64,000 nt of DNA from Thermoleophilia bacterium (GTDB lineage Bacteria; Actinomycetota; Thermoleophilia; RBG-16-64-13): the NCBI GenBank assembly GCA_027493445.1, contig JAOSKU010000001.1:1739936-1803935 (forward strand), given 5' to 3'. The translations under genes were made by a program, and so were the position numbers. The notes beneath the pieces were generated by a model. The model was not told the DNA's origin and did not search any database. It saw nothing but the letters and a program-made list of their open reading frames with translations. Shown here in pieces: positions 16,421 to 26,761 of the stretch (positions are counted from its first letter, which is position 1; every line of letters begins with the position of its first letter).

Positions 16421-18520
16421 ATGCAACGCAAGGCAAACCAGATCGAGCGGAACCGCCGGAGGTTCGCCGAGACGCTCGCGTACTGGCTTTGGCTAGTTCC
16501 GACTCTGCTGCTCGCTCTGACCCTTTCCCAGTGGGTGGTGCCCCACGTCGCCCAGGCCGGCACCGTGCCCACCGGCATGCTGAACGTCAAGGACTACGGG
16601 GCCAAGGGGGACGGGGTGACTGACGACCGGGCGGCCATCGCGGGCGCCATCGAGGAGGCCCAGGCCCAGGGTAAGCCCCTCTTTTTCCCGGCCGGCCGCT
16701 ACAAGGTGGTCTTCAGCGCAGCCGCCCCGCACTTCGACTACTCCCGGGCCTCCCTGACGGTGGTGGGCGAGGATCCGGGGACCACCGTGCTTGACGTCTA
16801 CCCCAAGACCACCACCGACTTCGAGTTCCAGGTCTTCTACAACTGGAAGGGGAGCGTGGACCTCACCCTGCGCAACTTGGCCTTCGCCGGGCCCACCGGT
16901 TGGACGGCGGCTTATGTGAACACCCAGGCCAAGAGCTACCTCGTCTACAGCATCGGCTCCAAGAACCCTCCCGGCTCGTCCAGCGTGCTCGCCGAGAACA
17001 TCCGGGCCACCGAGGGCAAGTTCTACAACGCCATCTTCGCCACCTCGGGCCACGGCACGGTCACCGTGCTAAAGTCCACCATCACCACCTGGAACTGCGT
17101 GGTCAACAACTACGAGGACACCGGCACCATCATGGACCGGGCCACCATCATCGAGGACTCGGTCATCTCCTCGGGTATGCCCAAGAGCCTGACCTCCGAC
17201 GGCCAGAACCACGGCATCATCGTCTACAACCACCCCCACGTGGCCCTGCGCATCAGCCGTTCCACCCTGTGGGGCAATCCCCGGGGGGCGGCCAAGCAGT
17301 ACGGGGAGAACGACGCCATCGCCCACAAGACCCCCCTGTACTCCATCTACGAGGACGTCAAGTTCCTGGGCAACGCCGACTACACCCTGATCACCCCCGG
17401 GGCGCCGGTCACCACCTACATCACCAACTCCACCTTCGACATGGGCCGCATCGGAGTGCGCAACAACACCGAGATCCGGGGCAGCACCTTCACCGGGAAC
17501 GCCCGGACGAGCGCCACCACCTACAAGAATCTGCAGATGCCCGACATCACCTTGAAGATCGACGGCTCCCGCTTCGCTCTCTCTCAGAGCAAGGCTCTCG
17601 ATCCCACCATCGGCACCATCGTGGTGACCAACACCCAGTTTGACTCCACCGGGCCGGCCCCCACGACCACCACCACCCTGGCGCCCACTACGACCACCAC
17701 CATTCCGCCTACGACCACCACCACGAAGCCACCCACGACTACGACCACAACCGTGGCGCCCACCACTACCACGACGAAGCCACCTGTGACGACCACCACC
17801 GTGGCGCCGACTACCACCACGACCGTGGCGCCCACGACCACGGCCACCACTCTGGCGCCGACTACCACCACCACGACCAACCAGTCCTCTACGCAACAAA
17901 GCGGCAAGAAACGCGGCTGGACGAAACCGCCCAGGAAAAGCACGGTGACAGCCCAGAGCGCGACCTATCCCGACGTACCCGGCATCGACCCCTACAGCCA
18001 GGCGATCCGCGACCTCGACAGCCGGGGCATCGTCAGCGGGTTCGAGGACGGCACCTTCCGGCCGCAGTCCACCATGACCCGCCAGCAGTTCGCCAAGGTC
18101 ATCGTGCTGACGTTGGGTCTGGAACCCACTGAGCAGGACATCTCCCCCTTCCTCGACGTCGAGTCGAGCGGCCCCGATAGTCTGTTCCCAGACAACTTCG
18201 TGGCGGTCGCGGCCGCCTGGGGCATCACCAAAGGTGTCGACCCGGGCATGTTCGACCCCTACACGCCACTTCGTCGGGCCCAGGCGATCAGCATGGTCGT
18301 GCGGGCGGCCGACATGCGGGCACCCGGGCTATTGTGGGAAGAGCTCGGCGGCCAGACCTCTTTGCGCGATCTGCTCGGCACGGCGCACGAAAGCGCGGCC
18401 GCCAAGGCCGAGGTCAACGGGCTGCTGCAGGGGCTGCCGGTGGCGATGGACCCTTGGGCTTCCATGCCTCGAGGTGAGGTGGCGCAGATGCTGGCGAACC
18501 TCTTGAACATGGCCGACTAG
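16421..18520 (+). CDS. Secreted right-handed beta-helix protein with C-terminal SLH domains (paralog 1)
   Basis: 699 residues. An Arg-rich N-terminus and hydrophobic core lead to a signal-peptidase site HVAQA/GTVP (about residue 46). The pectate-lyase-3 type opening MLNVKDYGAKGDGVTDDRAA begins near residue 51, and parallel beta-helix repeats run to about 405. A Thr-rich linker (TTTTT and TKPP/VAPT units, about 410-490) follows, then S-layer homology repeats from about 513 (GFEDGTFRPQSTMTRQQFAK; FLDVESSGPDSLFPD). The protein should be exported and held to the cell wall by SLH. Beta-helix proteins of this type bind or cleave polysaccharides; no catalytic residues can be assigned. ATG has GGAGG 6 nt upstream, and expression is probably set by the c-di-GMP riboswitch. 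Confidence 0.88.
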   Translation: MQRKANQIERNRRRFAETLAYWLWLVPTLLLALTLSQWVVPHVAQAGTVPTGMLNVKDYGAKGDGVTDDRAAIAGAIEEAQAQGKPLFFPAGRYKVVFSAAAPHFDYSRASLTVVGEDPGTTVLDVYPKTTTDFEFQVFYNWKGSVDLTLRNLAFAGPTGWTAAYVNTQAKSYLVYSIGSKNPPGSSSVLAENIRATEGKFYNAIFATSGHGTVTVLKSTITTWNCVVNNYEDTGTIMDRATIIEDSVISSGMPKSLTSDGQNHGIIVYNHPHVALRISRSTLWGNPRGAAKQYGENDAIAHKTPLYSIYEDVKFLGNADYTLITPGAPVTTYITNSTFDMGRIGVRNNTEIRGSTFTGNARTSATTYKNLQMPDITLKIDGSRFALSQSKALDPTIGTIVVTNTQFDSTGPAPTTTTTLAPTTTTTIPPTTTTTKPPTTTTTTVAPTTTTTKPPVTTTTVAPTTTTTVAPTTTATTLAPTTTTTTNQSSTQQSGKKRGWTKPPRKSTVTAQSATYPDVPGIDPYSQAIRDLDSRGIVSGFEDGTFRPQSTMTRQQFAKVIVLTLGLEPTEQDISPFLDVESSGPDSLFPDNFVAVAAAWGITKGVDPGMFDPYTPLRRAQAISMVVRAADMRAPGLLWEELGGQTSLRDLLGTAHESAAAKAEVNGLLQGLPVAMDPWASMPRGEVAQMLANLLNMAD
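16549..17806 (+). repeat. Copy 1 of a 1258-bp tract shared with 28016-29273
   Basis: The DNA from just before the signal-peptide cleavage site to the middle of the Thr-rich linker appears identical, including synonymous positions, to the tract 11,467 bp downstream in the same orientation. Divergence is abrupt on both sides: different signal peptides to the left and different linkers to the right. Confidence 0.9.
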
Positions 18521-18545
18521 CACCTCCAACACATCGCTACGCCGC

Positions 18546-18578
18546 CGGGCCCCGGAGGGCTTCGTTCTCCGGGGCCCG
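18546..18578 (+). terminator. Hairpin terminator after beta-helix paralog 1
   Basis: CGGGCCCCGGAG (18546-18557) pairs perfectly with CTCCGGGGCCCG (18567-18578) over a 9-nt loop, 26 nt after the stop. It is followed by CTCTTTC, a weak pyrimidine tract. Confidence 0.7.
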
Positions 18579-18611
18579 CTCTTTCGGGTTGCACCCCCCA
18601 CCGGTGGCGGC

Positions 18612-18617
18612 TAGAGT
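18612..18617 (+). promoter_or_regulatory. Possible -10 (TAGAGT) for beta-helix paralog 2
   Basis: GGCTAGAGTGG lies 32 bp upstream of the gene start in the gap after the terminator and resembles the TAGAAT boxes seen at 27602, 57061 and 59967. No -35 is obvious. Confidence 0.35.
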
Positions 18618-18648
18618 GGGAAGATAGGATTCTTCCCCGCCGGCGGAC

Positions 18649-20636
18649 GTGAGATGGATGGTGACGTCCATGTGGCGCTTCGGTCGCAGAACCCGGACTC
18701 TTTTCCCGTCGCTCGTTCTCCTCACCGCGGTACTCGCATTGGGGTGGACCTTCAGCGACGTCCCACCGAGCCATCGCAACTACGAAGCGGTGAGCTCGCT
18801 CGCCCAGGCCGGTGTCGTCAATGGATACGAAGACGGCACCTTCCGGCCGGACGAGCCCGTCCTGCGGGCCCAGTTCGCCAAGATGGTGGTCAATCTGCTC
18901 GGCCTTCCCGTGTCCGAGGCCGATGTATGTCCATTCCTCGACGTGGAGAAACCCAGCGATTCACTCTATCCCGACAACTACATCGGCGTCGCCGCCCGCG
19001 AAGGGATCACCAAAGGCCTGACGGCGACGTCCTTCGGACCCTACCAGAAGCTCACCCGCGCCCAGAGCATCACGATGCTCGTGCGTGCCGCCGACACCTA
19101 CCACCCAGGTGTGCTCGATGAGCCCTACCCGGGGTGGCGCGGGCAGGTGGAGGCCGGCGACCCCACCCACGGAGTCAACATCAGGCGGGCTGAGTACGCC
19201 GGCCTCCTCGCCGGTCTTGACCTTGCCCGCTTCACGCCGTCGGAGTCAGCCACACGCGCCGAGGTCGCCCAGATCATGGCGAACCTCAAGGGGAAGTACA
19301 CCCCGCTGAATGTCAGGGACTTCGGAGCCAAGGGAGACGGCTCCACGAACGACCGCGCTGCCGTCCAGATGGCTTTGGATGCGGCTTCGAAGAGCCGGAC
19401 GCCGCTCTACTTTCCCCCGGCCGGTACAAGATCGGCTTCTCGAAGTCGGCCTCCCACCTCGACTACGAAGGCGACGTGACGGTGCTGGGGGCGGGACGGG
19501 GCGCGACCGTCCTCGACGTCCATCCCAAGACAGTCGACGACTTCGAGTTCGTGCTGCTCATGAGCAAGGAACCCGACAGCCACCTGTCGCTGGCGCACCT
19601 CACCATCGAGGGACCGTCGGGATTCAAAGGCAGCTACCCCGATACCCAGAAGGAGTCGCTGGCCCTGTCCGCGGCGCCTTCGAGTCCCTACGGCCACGAC
19701 AACAGGATCATCGTGGACGATGTGGCCATCACAGGCAAGTTCTATCGGGGAATATCGATGTCGGGGGGCGGCGGCATCGTGCAGGTGAGGGGCTCCGCGA
19801 TCACGGCGACGCTCGTCGCGGTGCAAAGCTATGAGTCCACGGGCACGTTCCTGGACCGCCAGGTCGTCATCGAGGACTCCGTGCTCGAGTCGGGCATACC
19901 GGCCTCGAAGACCTCGGACGGCGCGCCCCACGGCATCATCGTCTACGTCCACCCGCACGTGGCTTTGCGGGTGACCGACACCGTCTTCAAGAACAACCCC
20001 CGAGGTGCGGTCAAGCAGTACGGCGAGGGCGACAACGTGCTCGGCAAGGCCCCCCTGTATTCCGTGTACGAGAACGTCACTTTCGAAAACTGCGACGGCT
20101 ACACGATCATCACGCCGGGCGAGGCCGTGACCACCACCATCCGCGGCTACAAGGCCGACTCGGGCATGATCGGAATCCGCAACGACACGGTCATCTCGGA
20201 CAGCACGTTCGTCAACGCCGGGATCACCGAAGCCGCCGGACACGACCAGCCCTTCAAGAACGTGACCATCACCGGCAGCGCGTTCACCCTGGCCAGGCGC
20301 GACTTCGCCGCTGTGCGGAGCAAGCCGGGATGGAACCTCATCGTCATCGGATCGAAGTTCCTCTTCGAGGAGGGAGCGAATGGCGGGACCGTAGGCTACT
20401 TGGGAGGAGAGGAGAACGGCAGTCGCGCGGAACGTGCGGAGTTTCGGGATAGCGACTTCGAGACGCGCACTACCCGCAACCATCCCGATTCGGCCATCGC
20501 CTTCTCCGCAAACGACCGCGGCGACCGGTTCGCGGTCGCCGGCTCCCGCTTCGTAGGCCCCTTCTCCCAACCGATCGCCGTAGACTCACCCACGGAGGCC
20601 GAGATCGTGCTCACCGACAACCAGTTCCTCCCATAG
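18649..20636 (+). CDS. Secreted beta-helix protein with N-terminal SLH domains (paralog 2), one frame break
   Basis: About 662 residues after repair. A signal-anchor (LFPSLVLLTAVLALGW) is followed by SLH repeats (FSDVPPSHRNYEAV; GYEDGTFRPDEPV; FLDVEKPSDSLYPD; YQKLTRAQSITMLVRAAD). From about residue 220 comes the pectate-lyase-3 opening LNVRDFGAKGDGSTNDRAA and a long beta-helix. The frame breaks at the C5 run 19414-19418; one more C restores PLYFPPGRYKIGFS, matching paralogs 1 and 4. Domain order is reversed relative to paralogs 1 and 3. The start is GTG 18649 or a nearby ATG at 18658/18670; none has a good ribosome site. Function is presumably surface polysaccharide binding or processing. Confidence 0.82.
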
Positions 20637-20654
20637 AGCTTCTGTCAAGGGGGA

Positions 20655-20720
20655 GCCCTGGCCGCCACGGCCGCACTGCGCGGCGCGACGCGGCGTCCTC
20701 GGTCGCGCCCGTAGCTCTGC
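20655..20720. repeat. Degenerate fragment of the dispersed element
   Basis: Contains GTCCTCGGTCGCGCCCGTAG and flanking words in the same order as the interior of the 161-bp copy at 39205 (about 39259-39290), but without recognisable ends. It fills the gap between beta-helix paralog 2 and the convergent methyltransferase gene and reaches that gene's stop codon. Confidence 0.5.
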
Positions 20721-21898
20721 TAAGCAACGAGGAGCTCGGGCCAGAGCCCCTGCCCCGCCAACCCCTCGCCGATCTCGTGCTCGTAAACCCTGTTCATCAC
20801 GAGGACGACGTCCGGCCGGAGCGCTGGGAGCTCTTCAGGGGAGAGGATGCGGTGGCCGGTACCGGGGGCGAAGAGGCCCTGCTTGCGTGGGTTGATATCC
20901 ACGAGAGCCGCAACCGCACCGGGATCTTCCACGAGGTTCACGAACATGATGCCCTTCGAGCCGGCGCCCCACACGACGATTCGAGTTCGCTTCTCAATCC
21001 AGAGAGCGAGATGTCGATTCCACCCGGTCAGCTTGCCCGCACACCTCGCGGCGAAGGCCCCCACATCCTCCGCCCCGGGGGCCTCGGGGCTGTTCTCGAT
21101 GTACGCAAGGCGGCCTCCGGAAGCCCCGCCAAGAGACGCCTCGACACACAGGAACCGGCCCGAAAAGGAGGTGAACAGGCGCGACACCGCGAAACCGGAG
21201 ATCTCGAAGAGTCGCGCGAGAGACGGCCCCGTGAACAGCGACACGTGTTCGTAGATGACGTCCCAAAGACTCAGCTCCGAGAACACAAAGGCGCCGTTCG
21301 GAACCTCGAAGAAGAAGCGCACGTGCCCGCGACCGCCGAGCACCTCGCGCAGTTGCTCCACGAAGTTCCGTGGATCTGGCAGCTGCTCGAGCATGTGCCT
21401 GGAGCACACGAAGTCCGCGCGCACATCGCTGTACGACGCCGAATACAGATCTCTTAGCAGAGTGACGCCGGCAGGCGGGGCAACATCCTCCATAAGGCTC
21501 GGATCGAAGCCCACCCCCCTGCTGCCGGCCGCCTCGCAGAGTTCGCGCAGGAACTCCCCTCGCCCGCAGCCGATCTCCACAATGTCTTTCCCACGCAGGC
21601 CGTGGCGCTCCACCAGGTCCGCGGCAAGCATGCGCATGTAGTCCCGAAAGCTGGGTGAGAAGTCCAGGGAGTTTTCATAACCCGGGCCGTAGCTAACCAG
21701 ATCGGGATCGAAGGCGATGTTGTGAACGTGCCCACACGAACGGCAATAACCGAGCCTGATGACGCCCGTGGGCGACCGTCGAGCTGTCTCGCTGTCGGCG
21801 TGCAGAACGTTGCAGAACACGGGGACGCTACCGCCTCGATAGAACGTCTCCACGGTTCCTTCTCGGCACACGAGACAGGTATCTCCCAACGCGCTCAC
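20720..21898 (-). CDS. C-methyltransferase-like protein 1 (class I SAM, zinc-ribbon N-terminus)
   Basis: 392 residues. The N-terminus has a cysteine pair CLVC and a second CRSCGHVH, the small zinc-binding domain of TylCIII/NovU-type sugar C-methyltransferases. The SAM motif DIVEIGCGRGEFL is near residue 115, and the C-terminal domain has VVWGAGSKGIMF and VDINPRKQGLF, typical of the Methyltransf_14 region. GTG 21898 is preceded by AAGGTGG. It is paralogous to the proteins at 23294 and 24467, suggesting methylation of a sugar or of a similar carrier-linked substrate in the adjacent CDP-sugar cassette. It is convergent with beta-helix paralog 2. Confidence 0.78.
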   Translation of the reverse strand: MSALGDTCLVCREGTVETFYRGGSVPVFCNVLHADSETARRSPTGVIRLGYCRSCGHVHNIAFDPDLVSYGPGYENSLDFSPSFRDYMRMLAADLVERHGLRGKDIVEIGCGRGEFLRELCEAAGSRGVGFDPSLMEDVAPPAGVTLLRDLYSASYSDVRADFVCSRHMLEQLPDPRNFVEQLREVLGGRGHVRFFFEVPNGAFVFSELSLWDVIYEHVSLFTGPSLARLFEISGFAVSRLFTSFSGRFLCVEASLGGASGGRLAYIENSPEAPGAEDVGAFAARCAGKLTGWNRHLALWIEKRTRIVVWGAGSKGIMFVNLVEDPGAVAALVDINPRKQGLFAPGTGHRILSPEELPALRPDVVLVMNRVYEHEIGEGLAGQGLWPELLVA

Positions 21899-21994
21899 AG
21901 GGCCACCACCTTGGCATGAATCTCCAGGTCGCGAATCTGGCCGTGGATCTCGTTTCTGTGCCGCACCAGTCAGGCGTGTATTTGATCTTACCAG

Positions 21995-22070
21995 GACAGG
22001 AAGCACTCGCCACGACAGGAAGCACTCGCCACGACAGGAAGCACTCGCCACGACAGGAAGTACTCGCGCG
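21995..22070. repeat. Tandem repeat, four 19-bp units
   Basis: The unit gacaggaagcactcgccac occurs three times exactly (21995-22013, 22014-22032, 22033-22051) and a fourth time with changes at the end (22052-22070). It lies in the 282-bp divergent gap between methyltransferase 1 and the APH-type kinase. There are no spacers, so it is not a CRISPR. Confidence 0.92.
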
Positions 22071-22180
22071 ATACACTCTATGTCGCACATGATGAGTGCC
22101 TGCTGTTCGCGGCCGCGCTGGTATGCGGCGCATGTGATCCTTCGAATCACCACCGTACGAGTCCAGGGGAACACGCGATA

Positions 22181-23272
22181 ATGGGTCTCGCAAAGGGCAT
22201 GAGGCGGTGGATTCGCCGGAGGCGGCGGCGGGCGCCGAAGCCCGTCTTTCTCGCGGGGCCACCCCCTGGCATAGAATCCGGCGAGTTGGCTTCGATCTGC
22301 AAGCGAGAATTCGGCACTCACCCGCGTACCATCGAGTACCAGCGCTTGTCTGGATGGAAGCCGACCGGCACTTTCCGCGTGAGGCTGACCCTAAGCGGGC
22401 GGCGCAGGGTCTGCGTCATCTTCAAGAATGCGCTGTACCTGGACGAAGACATCCCGGCGTTGGTCGGTTTGCCCTTGGCTCCCGGACCCCCGGAGTGGGG
22501 GGTCTACCAGGCGAAAGATGACGGCCTCGTCGGCTATCTGCCTAGAGTCTACTGGATGAACGAGGTGACCCCGGGACGGCACTATCGCTACCTGCTGGAA
22601 GACCTCGGAGAGAAGTATCGTCGCCTCGACCGGCGCTCTGAGACCGTAGTGAGGCTGGCTGCGAATCTGTCGTGCCTTCATCAAACCTTCATGTCGTCGG
22701 GTATCTCCAGGCAGAGCGAGCTGCTCCTGCGGTACGACGAAGCCTTCAGGCGCGGTCTGCTCGAGTACGCTTTCCGCAACATCCAGACCTACGCCCTAAG
22801 ATCGACCGACAGCCTCGTACACGAGGTTGTCGAGCGGTGGTCGGAGATCGCCGATCTCGTGGGCCGCAGCGGACCGGGTGGGCGACTGCCGCCGACCCTG
22901 GTGCACGGAGATCTCAACTTCGCGAACATCATGGTTTCCAGACGAGACGATCGCGACATCAAGCTGATCGACTGGGAATGGGCCGGGTTCGCGGAACCCC
23001 ACGCCGATCTCGCCTCCCTCTTGAAACGAGCCGACCCCGTGCTTGAAGCGCAAGCCGTCCGCGCCTACGCCGGAACCGACAGCCGTTTGGGCCTCGACGA
23101 GCACATCGGCCTCTACTCCTGGTGGCAGCTCCAACGTGGGCTCCTCGACGCTGGATTCATGGCGGCACAGCTCGGTCAGGACGACTACGAGGGACATCTC
23201 GACCGGGTGGGGTTCGTCGAACGCTCGCTGCAGCGGGTCCTGGGCTCGCACGCCGTGCTGAGCTCGGCGTAG
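22181..23272 (+). CDS. APH/choline-kinase-like phosphotransferase
   Basis: 363 residues of protein-kinase-like fold. The catalytic loop is LVHGDLNFANIMV (HGDxxxxN, near residue 246) and the metal-binding motif is LIDWEWAG about 25 residues later. The N-lobe (about 30-130) is less conserved. Members phosphorylate small molecules such as aminoglycosides, choline or sugars, and versions inside polysaccharide clusters often modify or recycle cell-surface precursors. Here it stands alone on the plus strand between two C-methyltransferase-like genes, divergent from the first. No Shine-Dalgarno is strong (AGGGGAA at distance). The substrate is unknown. Confidence 0.75.
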   Translation: MGLAKGMRRWIRRRRRRAPKPVFLAGPPPGIESGELASICKREFGTHPRTIEYQRLSGWKPTGTFRVRLTLSGRRRVCVIFKNALYLDEDIPALVGLPLAPGPPEWGVYQAKDDGLVGYLPRVYWMNEVTPGRHYRYLLEDLGEKYRRLDRRSETVVRLAANLSCLHQTFMSSGISRQSELLLRYDEAFRRGLLEYAFRNIQTYALRSTDSLVHEVVERWSEIADLVGRSGPGGRLPPTLVHGDLNFANIMVSRRDDRDIKLIDWEWAGFAEPHADLASLLKRADPVLEAQAVRAYAGTDSRLGLDEHIGLYSWWQLQRGLLDAGFMAAQLGQDDYEGHLDRVGFVERSLQRVLGSHAVLSSA

Positions 23273-23293
23273 GCGGCCCGAGACGAGCCGAGC

Positions 23294-24456
23294 TCACACA
23301 GCCAGCACTTCGGCCGAGATCCCCATTCGCCGCACCTGGGCGGTGATCTCCGCGACGTACACGGGGTTCATCACCACGATCAGGTCGGGTCGGTGCTCCT
23401 GCAGGTACTCGGGGGCGACGACCTGCTGACCCGTTCCCGGCATGTACTTGCCCTGTTTGTGGGGATTGATGTCAACCACGCATTCGATCTCGCTGGTGAG
23501 CCCGAGGGCGGTCAGCAGAGCCACCCCTTTGGAGCCTCCACCCCAGATCACCGTGCGGCGATCCCCTACTCGACCGGCCGCCAGGCGGTCCTTCCATGCG
23601 GCCATCACCGCCTCGCATCGGGCCTGGAACCCGGCGGTCAGTCGTCGGAGTTCCGCCAGATCGGCCTCCGCCACCGCGACCGCGGAGCCGTTCGAGGAAG
23701 GCACGGCTTCGAGGAGCAGATACTGGGCCTCGAAGGCCGTTTCGACCCTGAGGACCTCGAACCCGGTCGACCGGAACAGCCTCGCGAGCGAGCCCGCGCT
23801 GAAGTACGAGCAGTGCTCGTGGTAGATGTCCCAGAAGGCCGCTTCGCGAAGCACCCGTACCACGTCAGGCACCTCGAAGAAGACGAGGCTGTTTCGGCGC
23901 CGCGCGGTGTTCGCTACCGTATCCACGAAGTCCGCCACGGGCTGGATGTGCTCCAAGGTGTGCCGGCAGCAGACGAAGTCGCCCTCCATATGCGAGTACG
24001 TGCTGGAATAGAGATCACGGACGAAACGGATCCGATCGGAGGCCGCGCCACCCTCCCGCCCAGGGACGTAGGCAGGGTCGATCCCAACCCCCGGTTCCCG
24101 CCCAGTTCGCAGAGCAGGGCCAGGAACTCACCCTTGCCGCAACCAATCTCGAGGATCTCCTTGCCCCGCAGGTCGTGGCGGGCCACAAGCGCAGCGGCCA
24201 GCCCGCGGGCGAAAGCTTCGAACGTAGCCGAATAGCCCTGGGTCTCCTCGTATTCCTGGAAGTAGTCGATGAGACCGGGATCGAAGGCCGAGTTCTGGAC
24301 GAACCCGCAGGAACCACAGAGCTCGAGGCGGATATCGCCTTGAGGAAAGGCGAGCGCCGCCTCACGGCTGTCCACCAAGACGCAGCTGTGCACGGGAACG
24401 CCTTCCACACTGTAGAAAGCCGTCAGATCACTCGAACCGCACGAGCAGCAGCGCAT
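23294..24456 (-). CDS. C-methyltransferase-like protein 2, one frame break
   Basis: About 387 residues after repair. It has the N-terminal zinc site CCSCGSSD and LCGSCGFVQ, the SAM motif EILEIGCGKGEFL near residue 92, and the C-terminal VIWGGGSKGVALL and VDINPHKQGKYMPGTG. The frame breaks at the C5 run 24088-24092 (G5 on the coding strand). One more base gives NRGVGIDPAYVPGREGG and joins the two halves into a protein colinear with its paralogs. It lies 10 bp downstream of methyltransferase 3 and is the last gene of the cytidylyltransferase cassette. The reaction is probably C-methylation of a nucleotide-linked sugar, by family analogy. Confidence 0.75.
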
Positions 24457-24466
24457 GGCAGCGCGC

Positions 24467-25702
24467 TCAGATCACGACCGGGGAGGGGATGGGCACGATG
24501 AAGCGACCCCCCGCCCGGCCGTAGGCCGCCTGCTGCTCAATGATCTCCCGCTGGAAGTTCCAGGCGAGCAGCAGAACGTAGTCCGGCGCCTCCTCCAGCA
24601 GCCGGGAGGGGTCGCTGATGGGTACGTGAACCCCGGGCATGAAACGGCCCTGCTTGTGCACGTTCCGATCGACCACGAAGTCGATGATGTCCGTACCGAT
24701 GCCGGCGTAGCCAAGCAAAGTGGCCCCCTTGGCCGCCGCCCCGTAGGCGGCGATCCGCTTGCCTTCCGCCTTCAATCCGAGCAGCATCGCCCGCAGGTCG
24801 CGGCGGACAGCCTCCACCCTCTGAGCGAATTCTCGGTAGCGCTCCAGGCTGTTGACGCCCTCGGCCATCTCGCGGGAGAGCAGCCCTGCCACCGCGGGCG
24901 AGGCTTCGGCGCGCTTCCCCACGAAAAGCCGAAGAGATCCCCCGTGGATTGAATGATGCTCGACATGGTTGACGTGCAACCCATGCCGGCTGAAGAGCGA
25001 TATCAACGGCCCGAGGGCGAAGTAGCAGTGATGCTCGTGATAGATGGTATCGAACTCGCACTTGTCGACCAGATCGACCACATAGGGCACCTCGAGGACG
25101 GCGACGCCCTCGCTACGTAGGAGCTCTCCAATGCCGGCCACGAAGCCATTCAGGTCGGAGACGTGCGCCAGCACATTGTTGGCCACCACAACGTCGACGC
25201 GCGTGCCTCGGGCGCGAAGCCGCCGGGCCAGCTCCAGATCGAAGAAGGCGCGGAGGGTGGGGACCCCCTTCTCTTCCGCGGCCGCCGCTGGACCGGGCGC
25301 CGGGTCGATGCCCAGGACGGGGACACCCCGGGCCAGGAAGTACTGCAGCAGATAGCCGTCGTTGCTGGCCAGCTCGACCACTAGGCTCTCTTCCGAGAGC
25401 CCGCGGCCGGCGATGAGTGCTTCCGCGTTCTGCCGGGAGTGCTCGAGCAGGGTGTCGGAGTACGAGGAGTAGTACGGGTAGTCCTCGCCGAAAAGGGTCT
25501 GATCGGGCACGGTCTCCAGGATCTGGACCAGACCGCATCCTTCACAGAAGGCCAAGGTCAAGGGGTATTTTGGCTCCGGTCGCCCGAGGGTCTCGCGCGT
25601 CAGCAACCCATCGGCCAAGGCCATCGGTCCGAAGGCGAGCACGGTCTCCAGGCCGCCCGACCCGCAAGAACGGCACCCCGGCACGATGCTGTGGCCTGTC
25701 AC
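24467..25702 (-). CDS. C-methyltransferase 3 (NovU/TylCIII-like sugar C-methyltransferase)
   Basis: 411 residues, the usual length for this family. It has the zinc-binding N-terminus CRSCGSGG and [12 protein letters not shown] region [14 protein letters not shown] near residue 103, the active-site stretch [14 protein letters not shown], and the C-terminal ribbon domain [15 protein letters not shown]. It is the most canonical of the three paralogs: these enzymes add a methyl to C-3 of 4-keto-6-deoxy NDP-sugars. GTG 25702 overlaps the upstream epimerase stop as GTGA. The setting after a cytidylyltransferase and epimerase suggests a CDP-linked branched sugar. Confidence 0.85.
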   Translation of the reverse strand: MTGHSIVPGCRSCGSGGLETVLAFGPMALADGLLTRETLGRPEPKYPLTLAFCEGCGLVQILETVPDQTLFGEDYPYYSSYSDTLLEHSRQNAEALIAGRGLSEESLVVELASNDGYLLQYFLARGVPVLGIDPAPGPAAAAEEKGVPTLRAFFDLELARRLRARGTRVDVVVANNVLAHVSDLNGFVAGIGELLRSEGVAVLEVPYVVDLVDKCEFDTIYHEHHCYFALGPLISLFSRHGLHVNHVEHHSIHGGSLRLFVGKRAEASPAVAGLLSREMAEGVNSLERYREFAQRVEAVRRDLRAMLLGLKAEGKRIAAYGAAAKGATLLGYAGIGTDIIDFVVDRNVHKQGRFMPGVHVPISDPSRLLEEAPDYVLLLAWNFQREIIEQQAAYGRAGGRFIVPIPSPVVI

Positions 25703-26758
25703 CAAGCACGCTCCGAGCCGGAAACGGCATCGCCTTTGGTCCAGCGCAGCCCCTCGCCCAGCAGGCCCTTCTCCAAGAGCCGGCGCACGTGCGCAATCCG
25801 CAGGAACCGCCCGCTGAAGTCTTCGAACGACAGCTCGCGCTTGTCGAAGGCCTCCAGCAGCTCCCTGACCCCAAGCCTTACCGTCCACTTGAGCTGGAGA
25901 CCTGGGAAGGTGGCGAAGAGCTTGCCGCAGTCGACCCGGTAGCAGCGCAGGTCGGGCCCGCCTCCCCTCGGCATAGATGACACGGCTGCCGCGAGCCTCT
26001 TCCTCAACGATTCCCGCCACGTCCCTGATCTGGTAGTTCTCGTCGGAATGGCCGACGTTGAAGGCCTGATTGTGCACCAGCTCGCGCGGCGCCTCGATGG
26101 CCGCCAGAAAGGCGCGGGAGATGTCCTCGATGTGAACCAGAGGACGCCACGGGGTGCCGTCGCTCTTGATGAGCACCTCTCCGGTAGTGTAGGCGAAGCC
26201 GGCCAGATTGTTGACCACCAGATCGGCGCGCAGGCGGCTGGATACGCCGTAGGCCGTGGCGTTCCGCAGGAACGTCGGCGAGAAGTCCTCGCCGGCCAGC
26301 GAGGCGATGTCTCGCTCGGCGAGCATCTTCGACACGCCGTAGGGGGTGACCGGGTTGAACGGAGCCCCCTCGTCGACCATGTCGTCCCCAGCCGCGCCGT
26401 AGAGGCTGCAGGAGGAAGAGAACACGAAGCGCGGCACCCCCGCCTGCTTAGCCGCCCGGGCCAGATGCACCGACCCCCGGTGGTTGATGTCGTAGGTCCA
26501 CTCGGGGTTGAGGTCACCCAGGGGGTCGTTCGAGATGCCGGCCAGGTGGACGATGGCGTCGAAACCCTCCAGATCACGGGGGCCGGCATCCCGGACGTCC
26601 ATCCGGATCTCGGGGATGCCCCAGGCGGCCTCGTGTCCGAAGCCGCATCCGGCGAAGAGGAAGGCGTCGAGACCCACCACCTCGTGCCCGGCCGCCCGAA
26701 AAAGGGGGACAAGAGCCTTGCCTATGTAGCCGTCGTGGCCTGTGACGAGGACGCGCAC
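25699..26758 (-). CDS. NAD-dependent epimerase/dehydratase (extended SDR), one frame break
   Basis: About 352 residues after repair. The Rossmann motif is VTGHDGYIG, the catalytic Ser region FSSSCSLYG, and the active-site YGVSK is near residue 145. The frame breaks at the four-base run 25964-25967, where one base fewer restores [14 protein letters not shown] and a normal C-terminus ([16 protein letters not shown]...) ending in TGA at 25699. Without repair the frame would run into the following methyltransferase. GTG start at 26758, 3 bp after the cytidylyltransferase stop. It probably modifies the CDP-sugar made by that enzyme; the exact step (dehydration, epimerisation or reduction) is not determined. 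Confidence 0.8.
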
Positions 26759-26761
26759 CGG

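Noticed and set aside
17662..17880. ACC/ACG-rich segment as a DNA-level microsatellite
   Set aside because: It is in frame and encodes the Thr-rich linker of the wall protein; codons vary (ACC, ACG, ACT), so it is protein-driven rather than a pure repeat.
21995..22070. Short repeated units that might be a CRISPR array
   Set aside because: Units of 19 bp follow each other directly with no spacers, and no cas gene is present.
24467..26758. An epimerase-methyltransferase fusion of 763 residues
   Set aside because: The frame leaves the epimerase sequence after VIYAEG at 25964-25967 and would encode low-quality sequence until the methyltransferase; a one-base repair gives two normal genes with a GTGA overlap.
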